A DNA stretch of 64,000 nt, from positions 1,240,001 to 1,304,000 of the forward strand of contig NZ_UYJA01000001.1 of NCBI RefSeq assembly GCF_900618535.1. The letters are read 5' to 3'. Of the stretch, positions 20,119-31,700 are shown in pieces; the first letter of the stretch is position 1, and every line of letters begins with the position of its first letter. Source of the stretch: Pseudomonas bubulae (GTDB lineage Bacteria > Pseudomonadota > Gammaproteobacteria > Pseudomonadales > Pseudomonadaceae). The notes beneath the pieces are model-generated. The model searched no databases. It had not been told where the DNA came from and saw only the letters and a program-made list of their open reading frames with translations. The translations under genes were made by a program, and so were the position numbers.

Positions 20119-22578
20119 TCAACGCAACGTGCCCGGGGACTTCAATGTCAACGCCCGGGCACGCTGAGGACGCTGCAACAAACTATCGAACGTGAATAAC
20201 TGTGGCCGCTGGACAATATAGCCCTGCGCATAATCAACGCCGATTTCAATCAAGGCCTCTTCAATCTGTGTGCTTTCAACAAACTCGGCAATCGTGCGTT
20301 TGCCCATGACATGGCCAATATGATTAATGACTTCAACCATGGCACGATTGATCGGGTCGTCCAACATGTCCTTGACGAAACTGCCGTCGATCTTCAAAAA
20401 GTCGACAGGAAGATGTTTCAAATAGGCAAATGAGGACATCCCGGCACAAAAGTCATCCAGCGAAAAGTGACAACCCAGGGTTTTAAGATCATTGATAAAA
20501 CGGATGGCATTACCCAGGTTGGCAATTGCACTGGTTTCAGTAATTTCAAAACAGATGAGTTTTGGCGACACGCCGTAACAGTCAAATTGTTCATGCAAAA
20601 ACGCAAGAAAGTCATCATCGCCAATGGTTGACCCAGACAGGTTGATCGCACACATGGCCATTGGCCGCCCACCCGCCTGGGCTGAACATTCCGCAATGAT
20701 CCTGAACACATTTTCGACCACCCAGCGGTCTATCGAACTCATCAAGCCATAACGTTCCGCCGCAGGAATAAAACTGTCCGGGAATACAATGCGACCGTTT
20801 TCATCTTGCAGGCGCAACAGAATCTCGATATGCCCGCCCCCGTCCTGCACAGGTCCCAGGGGGGTTATTTCCTGGGCATACAGACTGAAGCGGTTTTCTT
20901 CCAGTGCGACATGCAAGCGCTGCACCCAGGCCATTTCACCAAAGCGCAATGACAACTCCGTGTCATCTACATGATAAACCTGCACCCGGTTACGGCCCTT
21001 TTCCTTGGCCATATAACAGGCCATGTCCGCAGCCCGCATCAAAGACTCAAGGGTGACTAGCGCTTTATGGATATGCACAAGGCCGATGCTGATGGTGCTC
21101 ATGAACGGGCGCCCTTTCCAGGCAAAATGCAGGCTTTGCACCGCCTGACGCAAACCGCCGGCGATTTTTTCCGCCATGTCCACCGGGCAGTTTTCCAGCA
21201 GGATGCCAAACTCATCCCCACCCAGCCGGGCCAGGGTATCGCCTTCACGCAGGCCGGTACGCAGCAACGTACAAATATGCCGCAACAGCTCATCACCCGC
21301 CGCGTGACCGCAGGTGTCATTGACCAGCTTGAACTGGTCCAGATCAAGAAACATCAGGGCATGCCGGCCCTGCTGGCGCCCCAGGTTCTTCAGTACCAAC
21401 TCCAGGCGGTATTCGAACTCACGTCGGTTGGCCAGCCCGGTCAGTGCATCATGGGTCGCCTGCCAGGACAGGTTGGCAATGTACTGGCGCTCCTGGGTCA
21501 TGTCATGCAGCACCAGCACTGCGCCACTGACATCGCCATCGTGAAGGATTGGCGCACCCACAAGGGTTACCGCAACGGTACTGCCATCCATGCGTTGAAT
21601 CTGCCGGGAGTGCTCGCGACTGTTACCCAGCTCGCCAGTGAGAATACGCTCGACCAGCCTGGGGCCTTCGTCCTGATCGTTGTCATCAAGCAACTTGAAC
21701 AGCGCAGCCAGGGAAATGCCTTGCGCCTGCTCGGACTTCCACTGGGTCAAGTTCTCGGCCGCAGGGTTCATATAGGCAATCGCGCCATTGACGTCGGTGG
21801 TGATAACACCGTCGCCAATCGACTGCAGGGTGATTTGCGCCCGCTCTTTTTCCAGCTGCAGCGCCTCGGCAAAAGCACGGCTCTGCTTGAGCACTTTATG
21901 GGTGCGCTTGAGTACCAGCAGGATCAGCGCCACCGCCGTGACCAGGTTTATGACCACCAGCAACCGCCAGATAAAGCGCGAGCCTTCACCCAGCGCATCA
22001 CTGAAAGCCTTGGCAGAAGGCGCAATACCCTCGTTGATGGCGAAAATCTCGTCTTCCCAGCGCTGGGACTCCGCAGCATCGGCATTGCCGGCGAGGATGG
22101 CCTTGTGCATCTCCTGGGCCAGATTGTCGAGCTTGAGCAGGTAAGCATCACCTATGGCCCACTTCTCGATGGCGGTTTCCATATAGCTTACATGGCGGAA
22201 GTAGCGGTAAAACCAGATAATGCTGGAGGCATCTTGCGCGCTGTTGCCGCCCTGCAGAATGCCTTCGCGGGCAGCGACTTCATTGGGTGGGGACTCATCC
22301 ATCGCCAGGCGTAACTTATGGTCGCCCTGGGGAACACTTATGGCCTGTGTGTATTTTTCGTAATAAACCGGGTCATGGGTATCGGAATACAGATAGAGAA
22401 AGTAGATGGCGTCCTTCTGCCCCTTGGACCATAAACTTTCGCCACCGACATAACTCCTCACGGCAGAAAGCATATACAGACTCACGCACCCCAATAACGC
22501 CTGGAACAGCACGACAGCAATAAAAGGCCAAACAATGCCCAATAAGCGTGGTGTACCAAGGGGGCGTTTAGATTTCAT
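20119..22578 (-). CDS. Membrane PAS-GGDEF-EAL cyclic-di-GMP enzyme
   Basis: This 819-residue protein has a transmembrane helix (~12-37), a periplasmic sensor region (~40-200) of no family I recognise, a second helix (~201-222), a PAS domain (~240-360), a GGDEF domain and an EAL domain (~550-805). The GGDEF motif is intact (RLGGDEF) and the inhibitory RxxD site lies five residues before it. The EAL motif reads EILLR. Other phosphodiesterase residues look present (INLSGS, CFEITET, SLDDFCAG, KIDGSF, EFVES, and Q in YAQGY), so both activities are possible. The start at 22578 is preferred for its AAGGGA ribosome binding site; the upstream ATGs lack one. Confidence 0.9.
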   Translation of the reverse strand: MKSKRPLGTPRLLGIVWPFIAVVLFQALLGCVSLYMLSAVRSYVGGESLWSKGQKDAIYFLYLYSDTHDPVYYEKYTQAISVPQGDHKLRLAMDESPPNEVAAREGILQGGNSAQDASSIIWFYRYFRHVSYMETAIEKWAIGDAYLLKLDNLAQEMHKAILAGNADAAESQRWEDEIFAINEGIAPSAKAFSDALGEGSRFIWRLLVVINLVTAVALILLVLKRTHKVLKQSRAFAEALQLEKERAQITLQSIGDGVITTDVNGAIAYMNPAAENLTQWKSEQAQGISLAALFKLLDDNDQDEGPRLVERILTGELGNSREHSRQIQRMDGSTVAVTLVGAPILHDGDVSGAVLVLHDMTQERQYIANLSWQATHDALTGLANRREFEYRLELVLKNLGRQQGRHALMFLDLDQFKLVNDTCGHAAGDELLRHICTLLRTGLREGDTLARLGGDEFGILLENCPVDMAEKIAGGLRQAVQSLHFAWKGRPFMSTISIGLVHIHKALVTLESLMRAADMACYMAKEKGRNRVQVYHVDDTELSLRFGEMAWVQRLHVALEENRFSLYAQEITPLGPVQDGGGHIEILLRLQDENGRIVFPDSFIPAAERYGLMSSIDRWVVENVFRIIAECSAQAGGRPMAMCAINLSGSTIGDDDFLAFLHEQFDCYGVSPKLICFEITETSAIANLGNAIRFINDLKTLGCHFSLDDFCAGMSSFAYLKHLPVDFLKIDGSFVKDMLDDPINRAMVEVINHIGHVMGKRTIAEFVESTQIEEALIEIGVDYAQGYIVQRPQLFTFDSLLQRPQRARALTLKSPGTLR

Positions 22579-22734
22579 GAGTTCCCTTTGCTTCATGGAG
22601 TCAAATGAAAACCAGAGAGAAAATCTCACTACAAGTCAGCCTAGGCCAATTTTTCAAAAATTGAGTAGTCTGAGCCGATCTAAATCTTCAATAAGCGTGC
22701 AGCCGCATCATTATGTTCATTGAAGCAAGCAATG

Positions 22735-22839
22735 CGCCTGTGCAAAAGAACCTGCTCGAGAAGATCGTGAGCAATACCGTGTATTGGCCGGATAACTGCG
22801 ATGCTCATGGGCTTTCGCGTGCAGGCTCGCCCCCACAAC
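22735..22839. repeat. Degraded REP doublet
   Basis: The right arm (about 22811-22839) is a recognisable REP palindrome, which on the minus strand reads GTGGGGGCGAGCCTGCACGCGAAAG. The left arm (about 22735-22770) is a poor copy. It lies between the ABC transporter stop and the GGDEF/EAL promoter region. Confidence 0.5.
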
Positions 22840-22848
22840 CCTGCGACA

Positions 22849-24666
22849 TCACGTCTGCTGCAGATGCCCGTAGAGCTTGGCATAGAGCCCACCCTCTGCA
22901 ATCAACTGCTGGTGATCGCCCTCTTCGGCAATGCACCCACCATCAAACACCAGCACCCGGTCAGCCTGTTTTACCGCAGATAAACGGTGAGCGATGATTA
23001 AAGTTGTGCGCCCGCTCAAAAATTTTCCCAAAGCGTGATGCAGGTTGTATTCGGTGGCAGCATCCAGGGCACTGGTGGCCTCGTCGAGGATCACCACCTT
23101 GGGTTCGGCCAATACCATGCGCGCAATCGCCAGGCGCTGACGCTGACCGCCGGACAAACGCACCCCCGAACGCCCCACGATGCTGTCCAGGCCCTGGGGC
23201 AGCGCATCAATGGTGCCATCGAGCTGAGCGATTTGCAGGGCGTGCCAGCACGCTTCATCGGTTCGTTCACGGCCCATGGTCAGATTGGCACGCACGGTAT
23301 CGTTGAACAATGCCGGGTGTTGCAGCACCACCGCCACATGCTCGCGAATGGTCTGCAGGCCGATTTCGGGCTGGCTGGCATCAGCAAAGCGGATACTCCC
23401 CGACTGCGGCGTGTATAAGCCCAGCAACAGTTGCACAAGGGTGCTTTTACCACCACCGCTAGTGCCGACAATGGCCACCTTCTCACCAGGAGCAATGGTC
23501 AGGTTAAGGTGATCGAGTACCTTTTCGTCGCCATAGCTGAAGCTAAGGTCACGCACTTCGATGCCGACCGTCTGTCGCCCCACAAATGGATTGGCGCCGC
23601 CGGGGTATTGTGGCTCGTCGTTGCGCGCCAATAACTGATTGATCCGCGTAACGGCTCCATCAGCGGCATAGAAGGCATATTGCAAATTGAGCAACTGCTC
23701 AACCGGCCCGATCATGAACCACAGATAACTGAACACTGCGAGCATCTGACCGATCGACAGATCCGAAAACAATACCGTCAACATCGCGGCGGCTCGAAAA
23801 ATATCGATCCCGAACTGGAACAACAAACCGCTGGCGCGATTGGAGGCATCGCTCTTCCACTGTGAAGCCACGGCAAAGTCCCGCACTTCTCGCGCCCGTA
23901 ACCCCAGACGGCCCAGGAAAAAGCCCTGACGGTTACCTGCACGCACTTCCTGGATGGAATCCAGCGTCTCGGTAAGGGCCTGGGTAAAGCGCGCCGTGCT
24001 GTCGTTTTCAAGCTTTTTCAGGTGCTTGACCCGCTTGCCCAACTGCACCGTGGCGTAAATCACCAGCGGGTTGAACAGCAAAATCAGCAGCGCCAGCTGC
24101 CAGTGCATCCACAACAAAATCGCCGAAGTGCCCACCAGAGTGAGCATCGCCACCAAAAATCGGCTCAGGGTTTCTCCGACAAACTTGTCGAGCGTATCGA
24201 GGTCGGTGACCAGATGAGTCGTCACCGTGCCGCTGCCCAGGCTTTCGTACTCGGCCAGTGATATTCGCTTCAAGCGTTCGATCAGGCGCAGGCGAATGCG
24301 AAACACAATGTCCTTGGCCAGCCGCGAAAACAGCCGCGCCTGCAGCACGTTAAACAGCAAAGCACCGCAGCGCAGCAACAGGGTAATCGCCAGCATCAGG
24401 CCGATATAGCCTGCCGCGCTTTGCCACGCAGTCGGCAGCCAGTGGTTCATGATCTTCAGCGCAGCGTCCCCGTTACCCAACAGCACCTCGTCCACCAGCA
24501 AAGGCAGAAGCAAGGGGATCGGCACACTGCACAGGGTCGCCAGCACGGCAACGCCGTTGGCAAGCCACAGGGCTTTTTTATGGCGCAGAGCCAGGCGGCG
24601 GATTTCGGCCCAGGTCAGGCGATCCGTCACCGCAGCCGCAGGCGGTACAGCAGAGGGATCAAACAC
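22849..24666 (-). CDS. ABC exporter, fused permease and ATPase
   Basis: This half-transporter of about 605 residues has an N-terminal six-helix membrane domain (~35-310) and a C-terminal nucleotide-binding domain. The latter carries Walker A GTSGGGKST, the signature LSGGQRQR and Walker B VVILDEATS followed by the switch histidine (IIAHRLS). It belongs to the MsbA/multidrug type; the substrate cannot be predicted. The likely start is a GTG at 24666, overlapping the stop of the DsbA-family gene by 8 bp; an ATG at 24714 would overlap it by 56 bp. It is the last gene of a trhO-dsbA-like-ABC run. Confidence 0.85.
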   Translation of the reverse strand: MFDPSAVPPAAAVTDRLTWAEIRRLALRHKKALWLANGVAVLATLCSVPIPLLLPLLVDEVLLGNGDAALKIMNHWLPTAWQSAAGYIGLMLAITLLLRCGALLFNVLQARLFSRLAKDIVFRIRLRLIERLKRISLAEYESLGSGTVTTHLVTDLDTLDKFVGETLSRFLVAMLTLVGTSAILLWMHWQLALLILLFNPLVIYATVQLGKRVKHLKKLENDSTARFTQALTETLDSIQEVRAGNRQGFFLGRLGLRAREVRDFAVASQWKSDASNRASGLLFQFGIDIFRAAAMLTVLFSDLSIGQMLAVFSYLWFMIGPVEQLLNLQYAFYAADGAVTRINQLLARNDEPQYPGGANPFVGRQTVGIEVRDLSFSYGDEKVLDHLNLTIAPGEKVAIVGTSGGGKSTLVQLLLGLYTPQSGSIRFADASQPEIGLQTIREHVAVVLQHPALFNDTVRANLTMGRERTDEACWHALQIAQLDGTIDALPQGLDSIVGRSGVRLSGGQRQRLAIARMVLAEPKVVILDEATSALDAATEYNLHHALGKFLSGRTTLIIAHRLSAVKQADRVLVFDGGCIAEEGDHQQLIAEGGLYAKLYGHLQQT

Positions 24667-25294
24667 GTGCAGCGCGTTCAAGCCAGCGAACAAGCAAGTC
24701 AGACAAGGGCGCAAGCGGCTGATAGCCGTTGGTCAACAACGCCAGCTGGCCGTTGCGCTCGGCAAGCAAGGTCGGAAAACCGGCAATCCCCAGATCCTGC
24801 ACCCAGGTAAAATCCGCGGCTGTCGCTGCATGCTGCTCGGCAGAGTCAAAAGCGGCAGCAAATTCGATACGCGGCACTCCCGCGATTTCAGCCAGTTCGA
24901 CCAGCACACTGGCCTGGGTCACATCACGGCCTTGTACGTAAAACGCCTGCTGTATCAGTTTGACCAGCTTCCAGGCGCAATCGGGGGCAAGGCTGCGTAC
25001 CGCGACAATAGCCCGGCAGGCAGGTTCGGTGTCGTAGATAAAGCCGTCGGGCAAGGCCCCCTCGAAGTTGAAAGGTTGCCCGGTGGCCTCTGTGACCGCC
25101 TGCCAGTGCTCAAGAATATAGCGCCGCGTAGCAGGCTCAAGCGCCGAGCCACTGCCGGTGCGCAAACCTCCCACTACCAGATGCAACTCAACGCCTGCGG
25201 CCTGCGCCTGCTCAACCAGCGCCTGGGCGATGGGCGAAAAACCCCAGCACCAGGAGCACATTGGATCCATCACATAGAGCAGGCGCGCTGTCAT
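24659..25294 (-). CDS. DsbA-family (FrnE-like) thioredoxin-fold protein
   Basis: This 211-residue cytoplasmic protein has no signal peptide and carries a CSWC active site in the first beta-alpha unit (MDPMCSWCWGF). This places it with FrnE/DsbA-like oxidoreductases rather than periplasmic DsbA. The start at 25294 lies 1 bp after the trhO stop; the longer frame would overlap trhO. Substrate unknown. It overlaps the following ABC transporter by 8 bp. Confidence 0.85.
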   Translation of the reverse strand: MTARLLYVMDPMCSWCWGFSPIAQALVEQAQAAGVELHLVVGGLRTGSGSALEPATRRYILEHWQAVTEATGQPFNFEGALPDGFIYDTEPACRAIVAVRSLAPDCAWKLVKLIQQAFYVQGRDVTQASVLVELAEIAGVPRIEFAAAFDSAEQHAATAADFTWVQDLGIAGFPTLLAERNGQLALLTNGYQPLAPLSDLLVRWLERAARV

Positions 25295-25295
25295 A

Positions 25296-26234
25296 TCAGG
25301 CCTCGGCAGCTTTACGGTAGTTGTGACCGATCGGGTGCGGCTGGTTACGCTCCTTGGCCAGCTCGATCTGCTTTTGGCGATCAATGGCGCTGCGACGGGT
25401 TTTCTCGCTCAAGCTGTCCCAGCAATACGGGCAACTGATACCGGGTTGATAGTGCTCGGACTCGCGATCAGCGAGGCTGATCGGGGTGCGGCAGGCATGG
25501 CACTGATCGTATTCGCCGGCGCTGAGGTCATGGCGCACGGTAACGCGGTTATCAAATACAAAGCAGTCGCCCTGCCATTTGGTTTCTTCCTGGGGTACCT
25601 CTTCGAGGTACTTCAGGATACCGCCCTTGAGGTGATAAACCTCGTCAAAACCCTGGCTGAGCATATAGCTCGAAGCCTTTTCACAGCGAATGCCGCCGGT
25701 GCAGAACATCGCGACTTTCTTGTGCCTGGCAGGGTCGAAATTGGCTTTGATATAGTCGGGGAATTCGCGAAAGCTGGTCGTTTTCGGATCGATAGCGCCT
25801 TCAAACGTACCGATCGAAACCTCGTAATCGTTGCGGGTGTCGATCAACAACACCTCTGGATCGCTGATCAGCGCATTCCAGTTCTCGGGGTCGACATAGG
25901 TCCCGACCTTCTTGTTCGGGTCCACGCCTTCAACACCGAGGGTGACGATTTCTTTCTTGAGCTTGACCTTGGTCCGATAGAACGGCTGGTCATCGCAGTA
26001 GGATTCCTTGTGATCGATATCGACCATGCGCGGATCAGTCTTGAGCCAGGCCATCAGCCCGTCAATACCTTCACGGCTGCCGGATACCGTACCGTTGATG
26101 CCTTCTTCGGCGATCAGCAAGGTGCCCTTGATACCGTTGTCGACCATGGCCTTGAGCAGTGGCTCACGCAGCTCGACGTAGTCCTCAAGGGTGACGAATT
26201 TATACAGTGCAGCTACAACAACAGGCGAAGTCAT
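25296..26234 (-). CDS. trhO: tRNA uridine-34 5-hydroxylase (rhodanese family)
   Basis: This 312-residue protein of the YceA/TrhO family makes 5-hydroxyuridine at the wobble position of tRNA in an oxygen- and prephenate-independent-of-TrhP route. It has an N-terminal ferredoxin-like domain ([14 protein letters not shown]), a rhodanese domain with the cysteine loop [12 protein letters not shown], and a C-terminal zinc-ribbon-like part with CHAC and CPYC. Length is typical for pseudomonads. It is the first gene of a short operon. Confidence 0.93.
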   Translation of the reverse strand: MTSPVVVAALYKFVTLEDYVELREPLLKAMVDNGIKGTLLIAEEGINGTVSGSREGIDGLMAWLKTDPRMVDIDHKESYCDDQPFYRTKVKLKKEIVTLGVEGVDPNKKVGTYVDPENWNALISDPEVLLIDTRNDYEVSIGTFEGAIDPKTTSFREFPDYIKANFDPARHKKVAMFCTGGIRCEKASSYMLSQGFDEVYHLKGGILKYLEEVPQEETKWQGDCFVFDNRVTVRHDLSAGEYDQCHACRTPISLADRESEHYQPGISCPYCWDSLSEKTRRSAIDRQKQIELAKERNQPHPIGHNYRKAAEA

Positions 26235-26281
26235 CGCATCAATCTCCAGGTGGCTACCCTCGTAAAGGGTGAACCGGGCGC

Positions 26282-26312
26282 AAAAAAAAACGCGCCGACG
26301 AAGCGGCGCGTT
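26282..26312 (-). terminator. Terminator after bolA
   Basis: A 7-bp stem, CGCGCCG (26291-26297) with CGGCGCG (26304-26310), has nine A's on its left that become a T-run on the minus strand. It ends the DUF2059-bolA transcript upstream of trhO. Confidence 0.9.
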
Positions 26313-26348
26313 GCGGATTCTAACAAAAAGCAGGCGGATTACGCCAAC

Positions 26349-26645
26349 TCAGTGCCCACCGCCAGCACAGGTCGGCGATGCCGGGGCCGTGCCGATTTTC
26401 GCCCATTCCACAGGCGTGTACGTGTGCAAAGCCAGCGCATGGAACTCGCCCATCAGGTCACCCAGGGTGGCATAGACCTTTTGATGACGCTTGACGCTGT
26501 TGAGCCCGGCGAACTGCTCGCTGACCACCACTGCCTTGAAGTGGGTCTGCAACCCACGACTGTGCATATGGCTTTCATCCAGCACGCTCAGGTGCTCGGG
26601 TTGCAGAGCGCCTAGCGCCGCTTCAATACGCTGTTGCATGCTCAT
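26349..26645 (-). CDS. bolA: BolA-family protein
   Basis: This 98-residue protein has the BolA fold motifs: SVLDESHMHS, THFKAVVVSEQFAGL, SVKRHQKVYATLGDLM and ALALHTYTP. BolA proteins bind monothiol glutaredoxins and iron-sulfur clusters and affect cell shape and stress responses. The histidine expected to ligate a cluster is present in the RHQ and ALHTYT regions. It starts 11 bp after the DUF2059 gene and shares its terminator. Confidence 0.9.
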   Translation of the reverse strand: MSMQQRIEAALGALQPEHLSVLDESHMHSRGLQTHFKAVVVSEQFAGLNSVKRHQKVYATLGDLMGEFHALALHTYTPVEWAKIGTAPASPTCAGGGH

Positions 26646-26656
26646 TCAGGCTCCGC

Positions 26657-27172
26657 TTACTTCTTTTTGGCCGGGGCCGCTTTTGGCTCCAGCTCGGCTG
26701 TCATGTCTTCTAGCAGCTTGTTGACAACCGGCACTGCACTTTCCAGTTTGGCCTGGGTCATTTGTGCCGATTGCTGGGTCAGTTGCGGCATTTTTTCCAG
26801 CACTTTCTTGCCCAGAGGCGACTGGTAGAACGCTACCAGGTCCTTGAGCTCAGACTCGGTGAAATTGGTGGTGTAGAGCTTGACCATGTCCGGCTTCAGC
26901 TTGTTCCAGCCAATGGCTTGATCCAGAGCGGTGTTGGCTTTGGCCTGGTAAGTTTCCAGCAGGGCTTTCTTGGAGGCTGGTGCTTTGGTTTGCTCGAAAC
27001 GCTGAGCGAACATTTGCTGCACTTGCATATACACCGGGGTACCCAGCTTATCGGCATGTGCCAGTTTCAGGAACGTTTCAGCACTGGCAGCGTGGCTAGC
27101 TGCATCGGCGAAAACCTGGCCGCTGGCGCAAACCAGAGCTACCGCTGTACAGATGGCGCGAAGACGGGTCAT
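26657..27172 (-). CDS. DUF2059 periplasmic protein
   Basis: This 171-residue protein has a cleavable-looking signal peptide (residues 1-~22, ending QVFA-DA). The rest is an all-helical DUF2059 domain (LKLAHADKLGTPVYMQVQQM; NFTESELKDLVAFYQSPLGKK). The C-terminus is lysine- and alanine-rich (AAPAKKK). Function is not known to me. It is divergent from fumC and upstream of bolA. Confidence 0.85.
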   Translation of the reverse strand: MTRLRAICTAVALVCASGQVFADAASHAASAETFLKLAHADKLGTPVYMQVQQMFAQRFEQTKAPASKKALLETYQAKANTALDQAIGWNKLKPDMVKLYTTNFTESELKDLVAFYQSPLGKKVLEKMPQLTQQSAQMTQAKLESAVPVVNKLLEDMTAELEPKAAPAKKK

Positions 27173-27364
27173 CGAGTTTCCTTTTCTAGCAAGCGAGGTT
27201 TAACCCCAAGGGCGGCCATTCTGCGCCTAATAAAGTGTGTCACTCAACCCCGACACTGATAGACGTTCTCATCAGCCGACCAAAAGCACCGAAAACGCAA
27301 GATTGAACCCTTAGTGTGAATCAACGCCTAAGCTGTCAGGTCAGACTTCAAGGAGAAAGAGCCG

Positions 27365-28759
<1,395 letters not shown>

Positions 28760-28767
28760 GCGGTTTT

Positions 28768-31700
28768 TTACAATCCTGGGCCCGGGGTTGCAACCTTGAA
28801 CACCATCACTTCCTTGTCGGGGGTGATGGTGCCAACCAGTTTGAACAAGCGGCCATCTGCCCTGGCTTGCTGTACTGCCACAGCTGCAGGATTGAATGGC
28901 ACTTCCTCCAGGGATTTTCGCACGACGATATCGACCCATTCATCAGACATCATGACTAGTTTGCTCGCGGATCCACGATCAAAAAATACATGCCCCCAGG
29001 TGTTGCCGGTGGCCCGTATATGCCTGACTTCCATCAGATACAGATCACCGTTGGGACCACGTAGCACCATACCGAAACCGGCAGCCCCCACTTTGTAGCG
29101 ACCGCCATCAAGTAATGTGTAACCACGCTTTTTCAAGACCAACTGCATGACGCTTTTGGCCAGAGTGTTTCTCATATTAAACGTAGAGATCAATCCGGCA
29201 CGCATTGCTGCATAGTTGTCAATAAGGGCGGCAACCTCCACATCCAGATCGCGGATCGACATATGACTGCGCAATTGACGCACGGCATCAATGTTGTAAT
29301 ACCTTCCGGATGTCGTCGGGAACACCGAGCGCATACCCTGCAGTTCGTCATAGACCGGTGCCCAGATCGGCAGGGGCTGCTTGTTGGCCATGGCCGTCAA
29401 GGCTTCGTCCAGCCTGCCCACCGGGAATTGCTTGCGGCGCAGGCTCTGCTCACACAGACGCTCCAGCTCCAGCACATCAGGTGCCCGTATCACCTGTGTG
29501 TCGACAGACTGGATGATCTGGCGCGTGTAGTTGCGCAAAAATGCATAGACTTCGTGGTCAAGACCAGTTGCAGGCAAGTCAAGCGCCTGGCGCACCAGGG
29601 CCTCCAGACTGGGATGTTCTCCGAGCCTTGGCATCAGGTGCCAGTTGCTGATGACCAACCGTTGTGTGACCGGATCAAATACCCCATCACTTTCGATAAA
29701 CAGCGTGCTGCTACCCTCATCACCCGTGCGCACCACTTTCCAGGAAAACTGCTCAGTATCCAGTTGCACCCGATAGAACTTGTTGTCCATAAAGACAAAA
29801 TCTTCGGCGACTTCTTCAAACAGATCGCTACCGGAGACTAGAGGCTGATCGGTGAGGCGATATACCCCTTCGGGCGTTAATACACCCTGAGCCTGCAGTC
29901 GGGTCGGATCAGCAGGATCAATACGATAGATTCCAAAATTGCCTGCACTATCAAGTTCGCTGGAAACAAACAAATCCCGATGGCCGATAACCACCCTGTC
30001 CATCGACTCGACGCCTTGAGGATGTACGGCAGGAATTGGCGCCGGGGTAACCGCGGCCGTCACAGCGTATCCATCAGGAACCTTGCGCGTGGATGTAACG
30101 GGGGTTGAATCAACAATCAGCTCTTCCAGCTCCGGAAACGGCGCCCCTCCCTTGCCCCCGACATCGGCGTGATACTCCCAGCGCCCCCGTGCATCCATCC
30201 TGATCGGCGGTTCATAGTTCTTGGGCGGGCGCGCCTTGAGGCGAAGGGTTTTCTCACCTGAGCGACGATACACTTCGTACACTTTTTCATCGATCTGAAT
30301 GTACATCTTGTTATTCAAGAGATAGACATTTTCGTTTTTCCCCCTGAGCCTCACGGCGTCATAGAGCGGGACTTTGACCTCATAGCCCTCGAATGCCTTG
30401 GTACGCCAGGGCTTGCGGGAAGTGACAGACGGCAATAGATCCTTCAGGCGTTTTTTCTGCAACGATTTACTGGCTCTCCACCCTGCGTCATATAGGGTTG
30501 CTACGGCCTTGGTCACCGTTTCATCCAGGCTGCCCAGCACTGCGCTTACTGCTCTGGGGCGCGCCACCAGAGGTGCGAGCGTAAGAACCGCCTCGCCCAA
30601 ATTAAGCGCGGCAGAGAAAGCCAGCCACGCTCCCGCCTTGTAATCGCCTCGGGCAAACGCACTGATGGCCGCAGATGCGTCATTCCAGCCGTCATAGACA
30701 CCAATGGTTGTGCCAATACCCGGAATAACCGACAGGCCAATCTTTATGTAGCTCAGATCCCGCTGCGCAATACGCTCCATCTGACGGCGCTCGATATCCA
30801 GCGCCGATCTGGAGGAACCATAGACCTGCTCCTTGAGCCGCCCCATGCGTGCCAGGTACTGCATGTCAGTCAGCGACACATGGGACGCCTTGACCGGGTC
30901 AATCACGAGAAAACCGTAAGTTCCGACACGCAAAATGGCATTGATGTTCTGAATATTCCGCGCAACGCTCGAACCGGTCTCTGTACTGTTTGCGAAGTAG
31001 GTGAGCAGCTCCCTGTTGAGCAGCACATGATTGGAGAGACGTTCAATCAGATGCTGGAACCCGGAACCTTCGAAGAACTTCTGATTACCCGGAGCGCCCG
31101 CCAGATACATCAGCGCCAGCCCCGAGGTTTTGTCATGCACCACAGACACCCCGATCAAGGCTTGTTCGGTATAGGAACTGTCCCCCCGGTCTGGTGAGCG
31201 TAACCAGGTATAACGGTATTCGATGTCGAATTCGGCGTCAGGTTTGTGATTACCATTGCCGGGTGCGGTCGCTGCCTGCGCCAGCCTGTACCCCCGCTCT
31301 GACAGGTGGCTGCGCTGACGTGCGACCCAGGCCTCAAGGTTGATGGCTTGCCTGAACACTCCCAGTCGCCTGGCAATATCGGGAGCTCCGGGCTGGCTAC
31401 CCCCTACTGTGCGACCCAGAAAAGCACGGGTGATCCTCATGCTGTAAAGCATGGCAACATCCAGATCCAGAATGGTTTTGAGCAGATACTTAAGGTCAAT
31501 ACCCAGCGCCTTGGTATCCACGCCATCCAGAGTGAAGTAGCTGTGCTTGAGACGCAGCATCTGCTGTTCGTCATTCACATCAATATTCTTGCGAGCCAGC
31601 TCGGACAAGCTGAAGGTGTGACGCGCAAGACTGACGTCATCCCAGGTTGAAAAGCCGGTGATCGCTATGCTTTCCGACGTATCGCCCGCCAGATGCGGAC

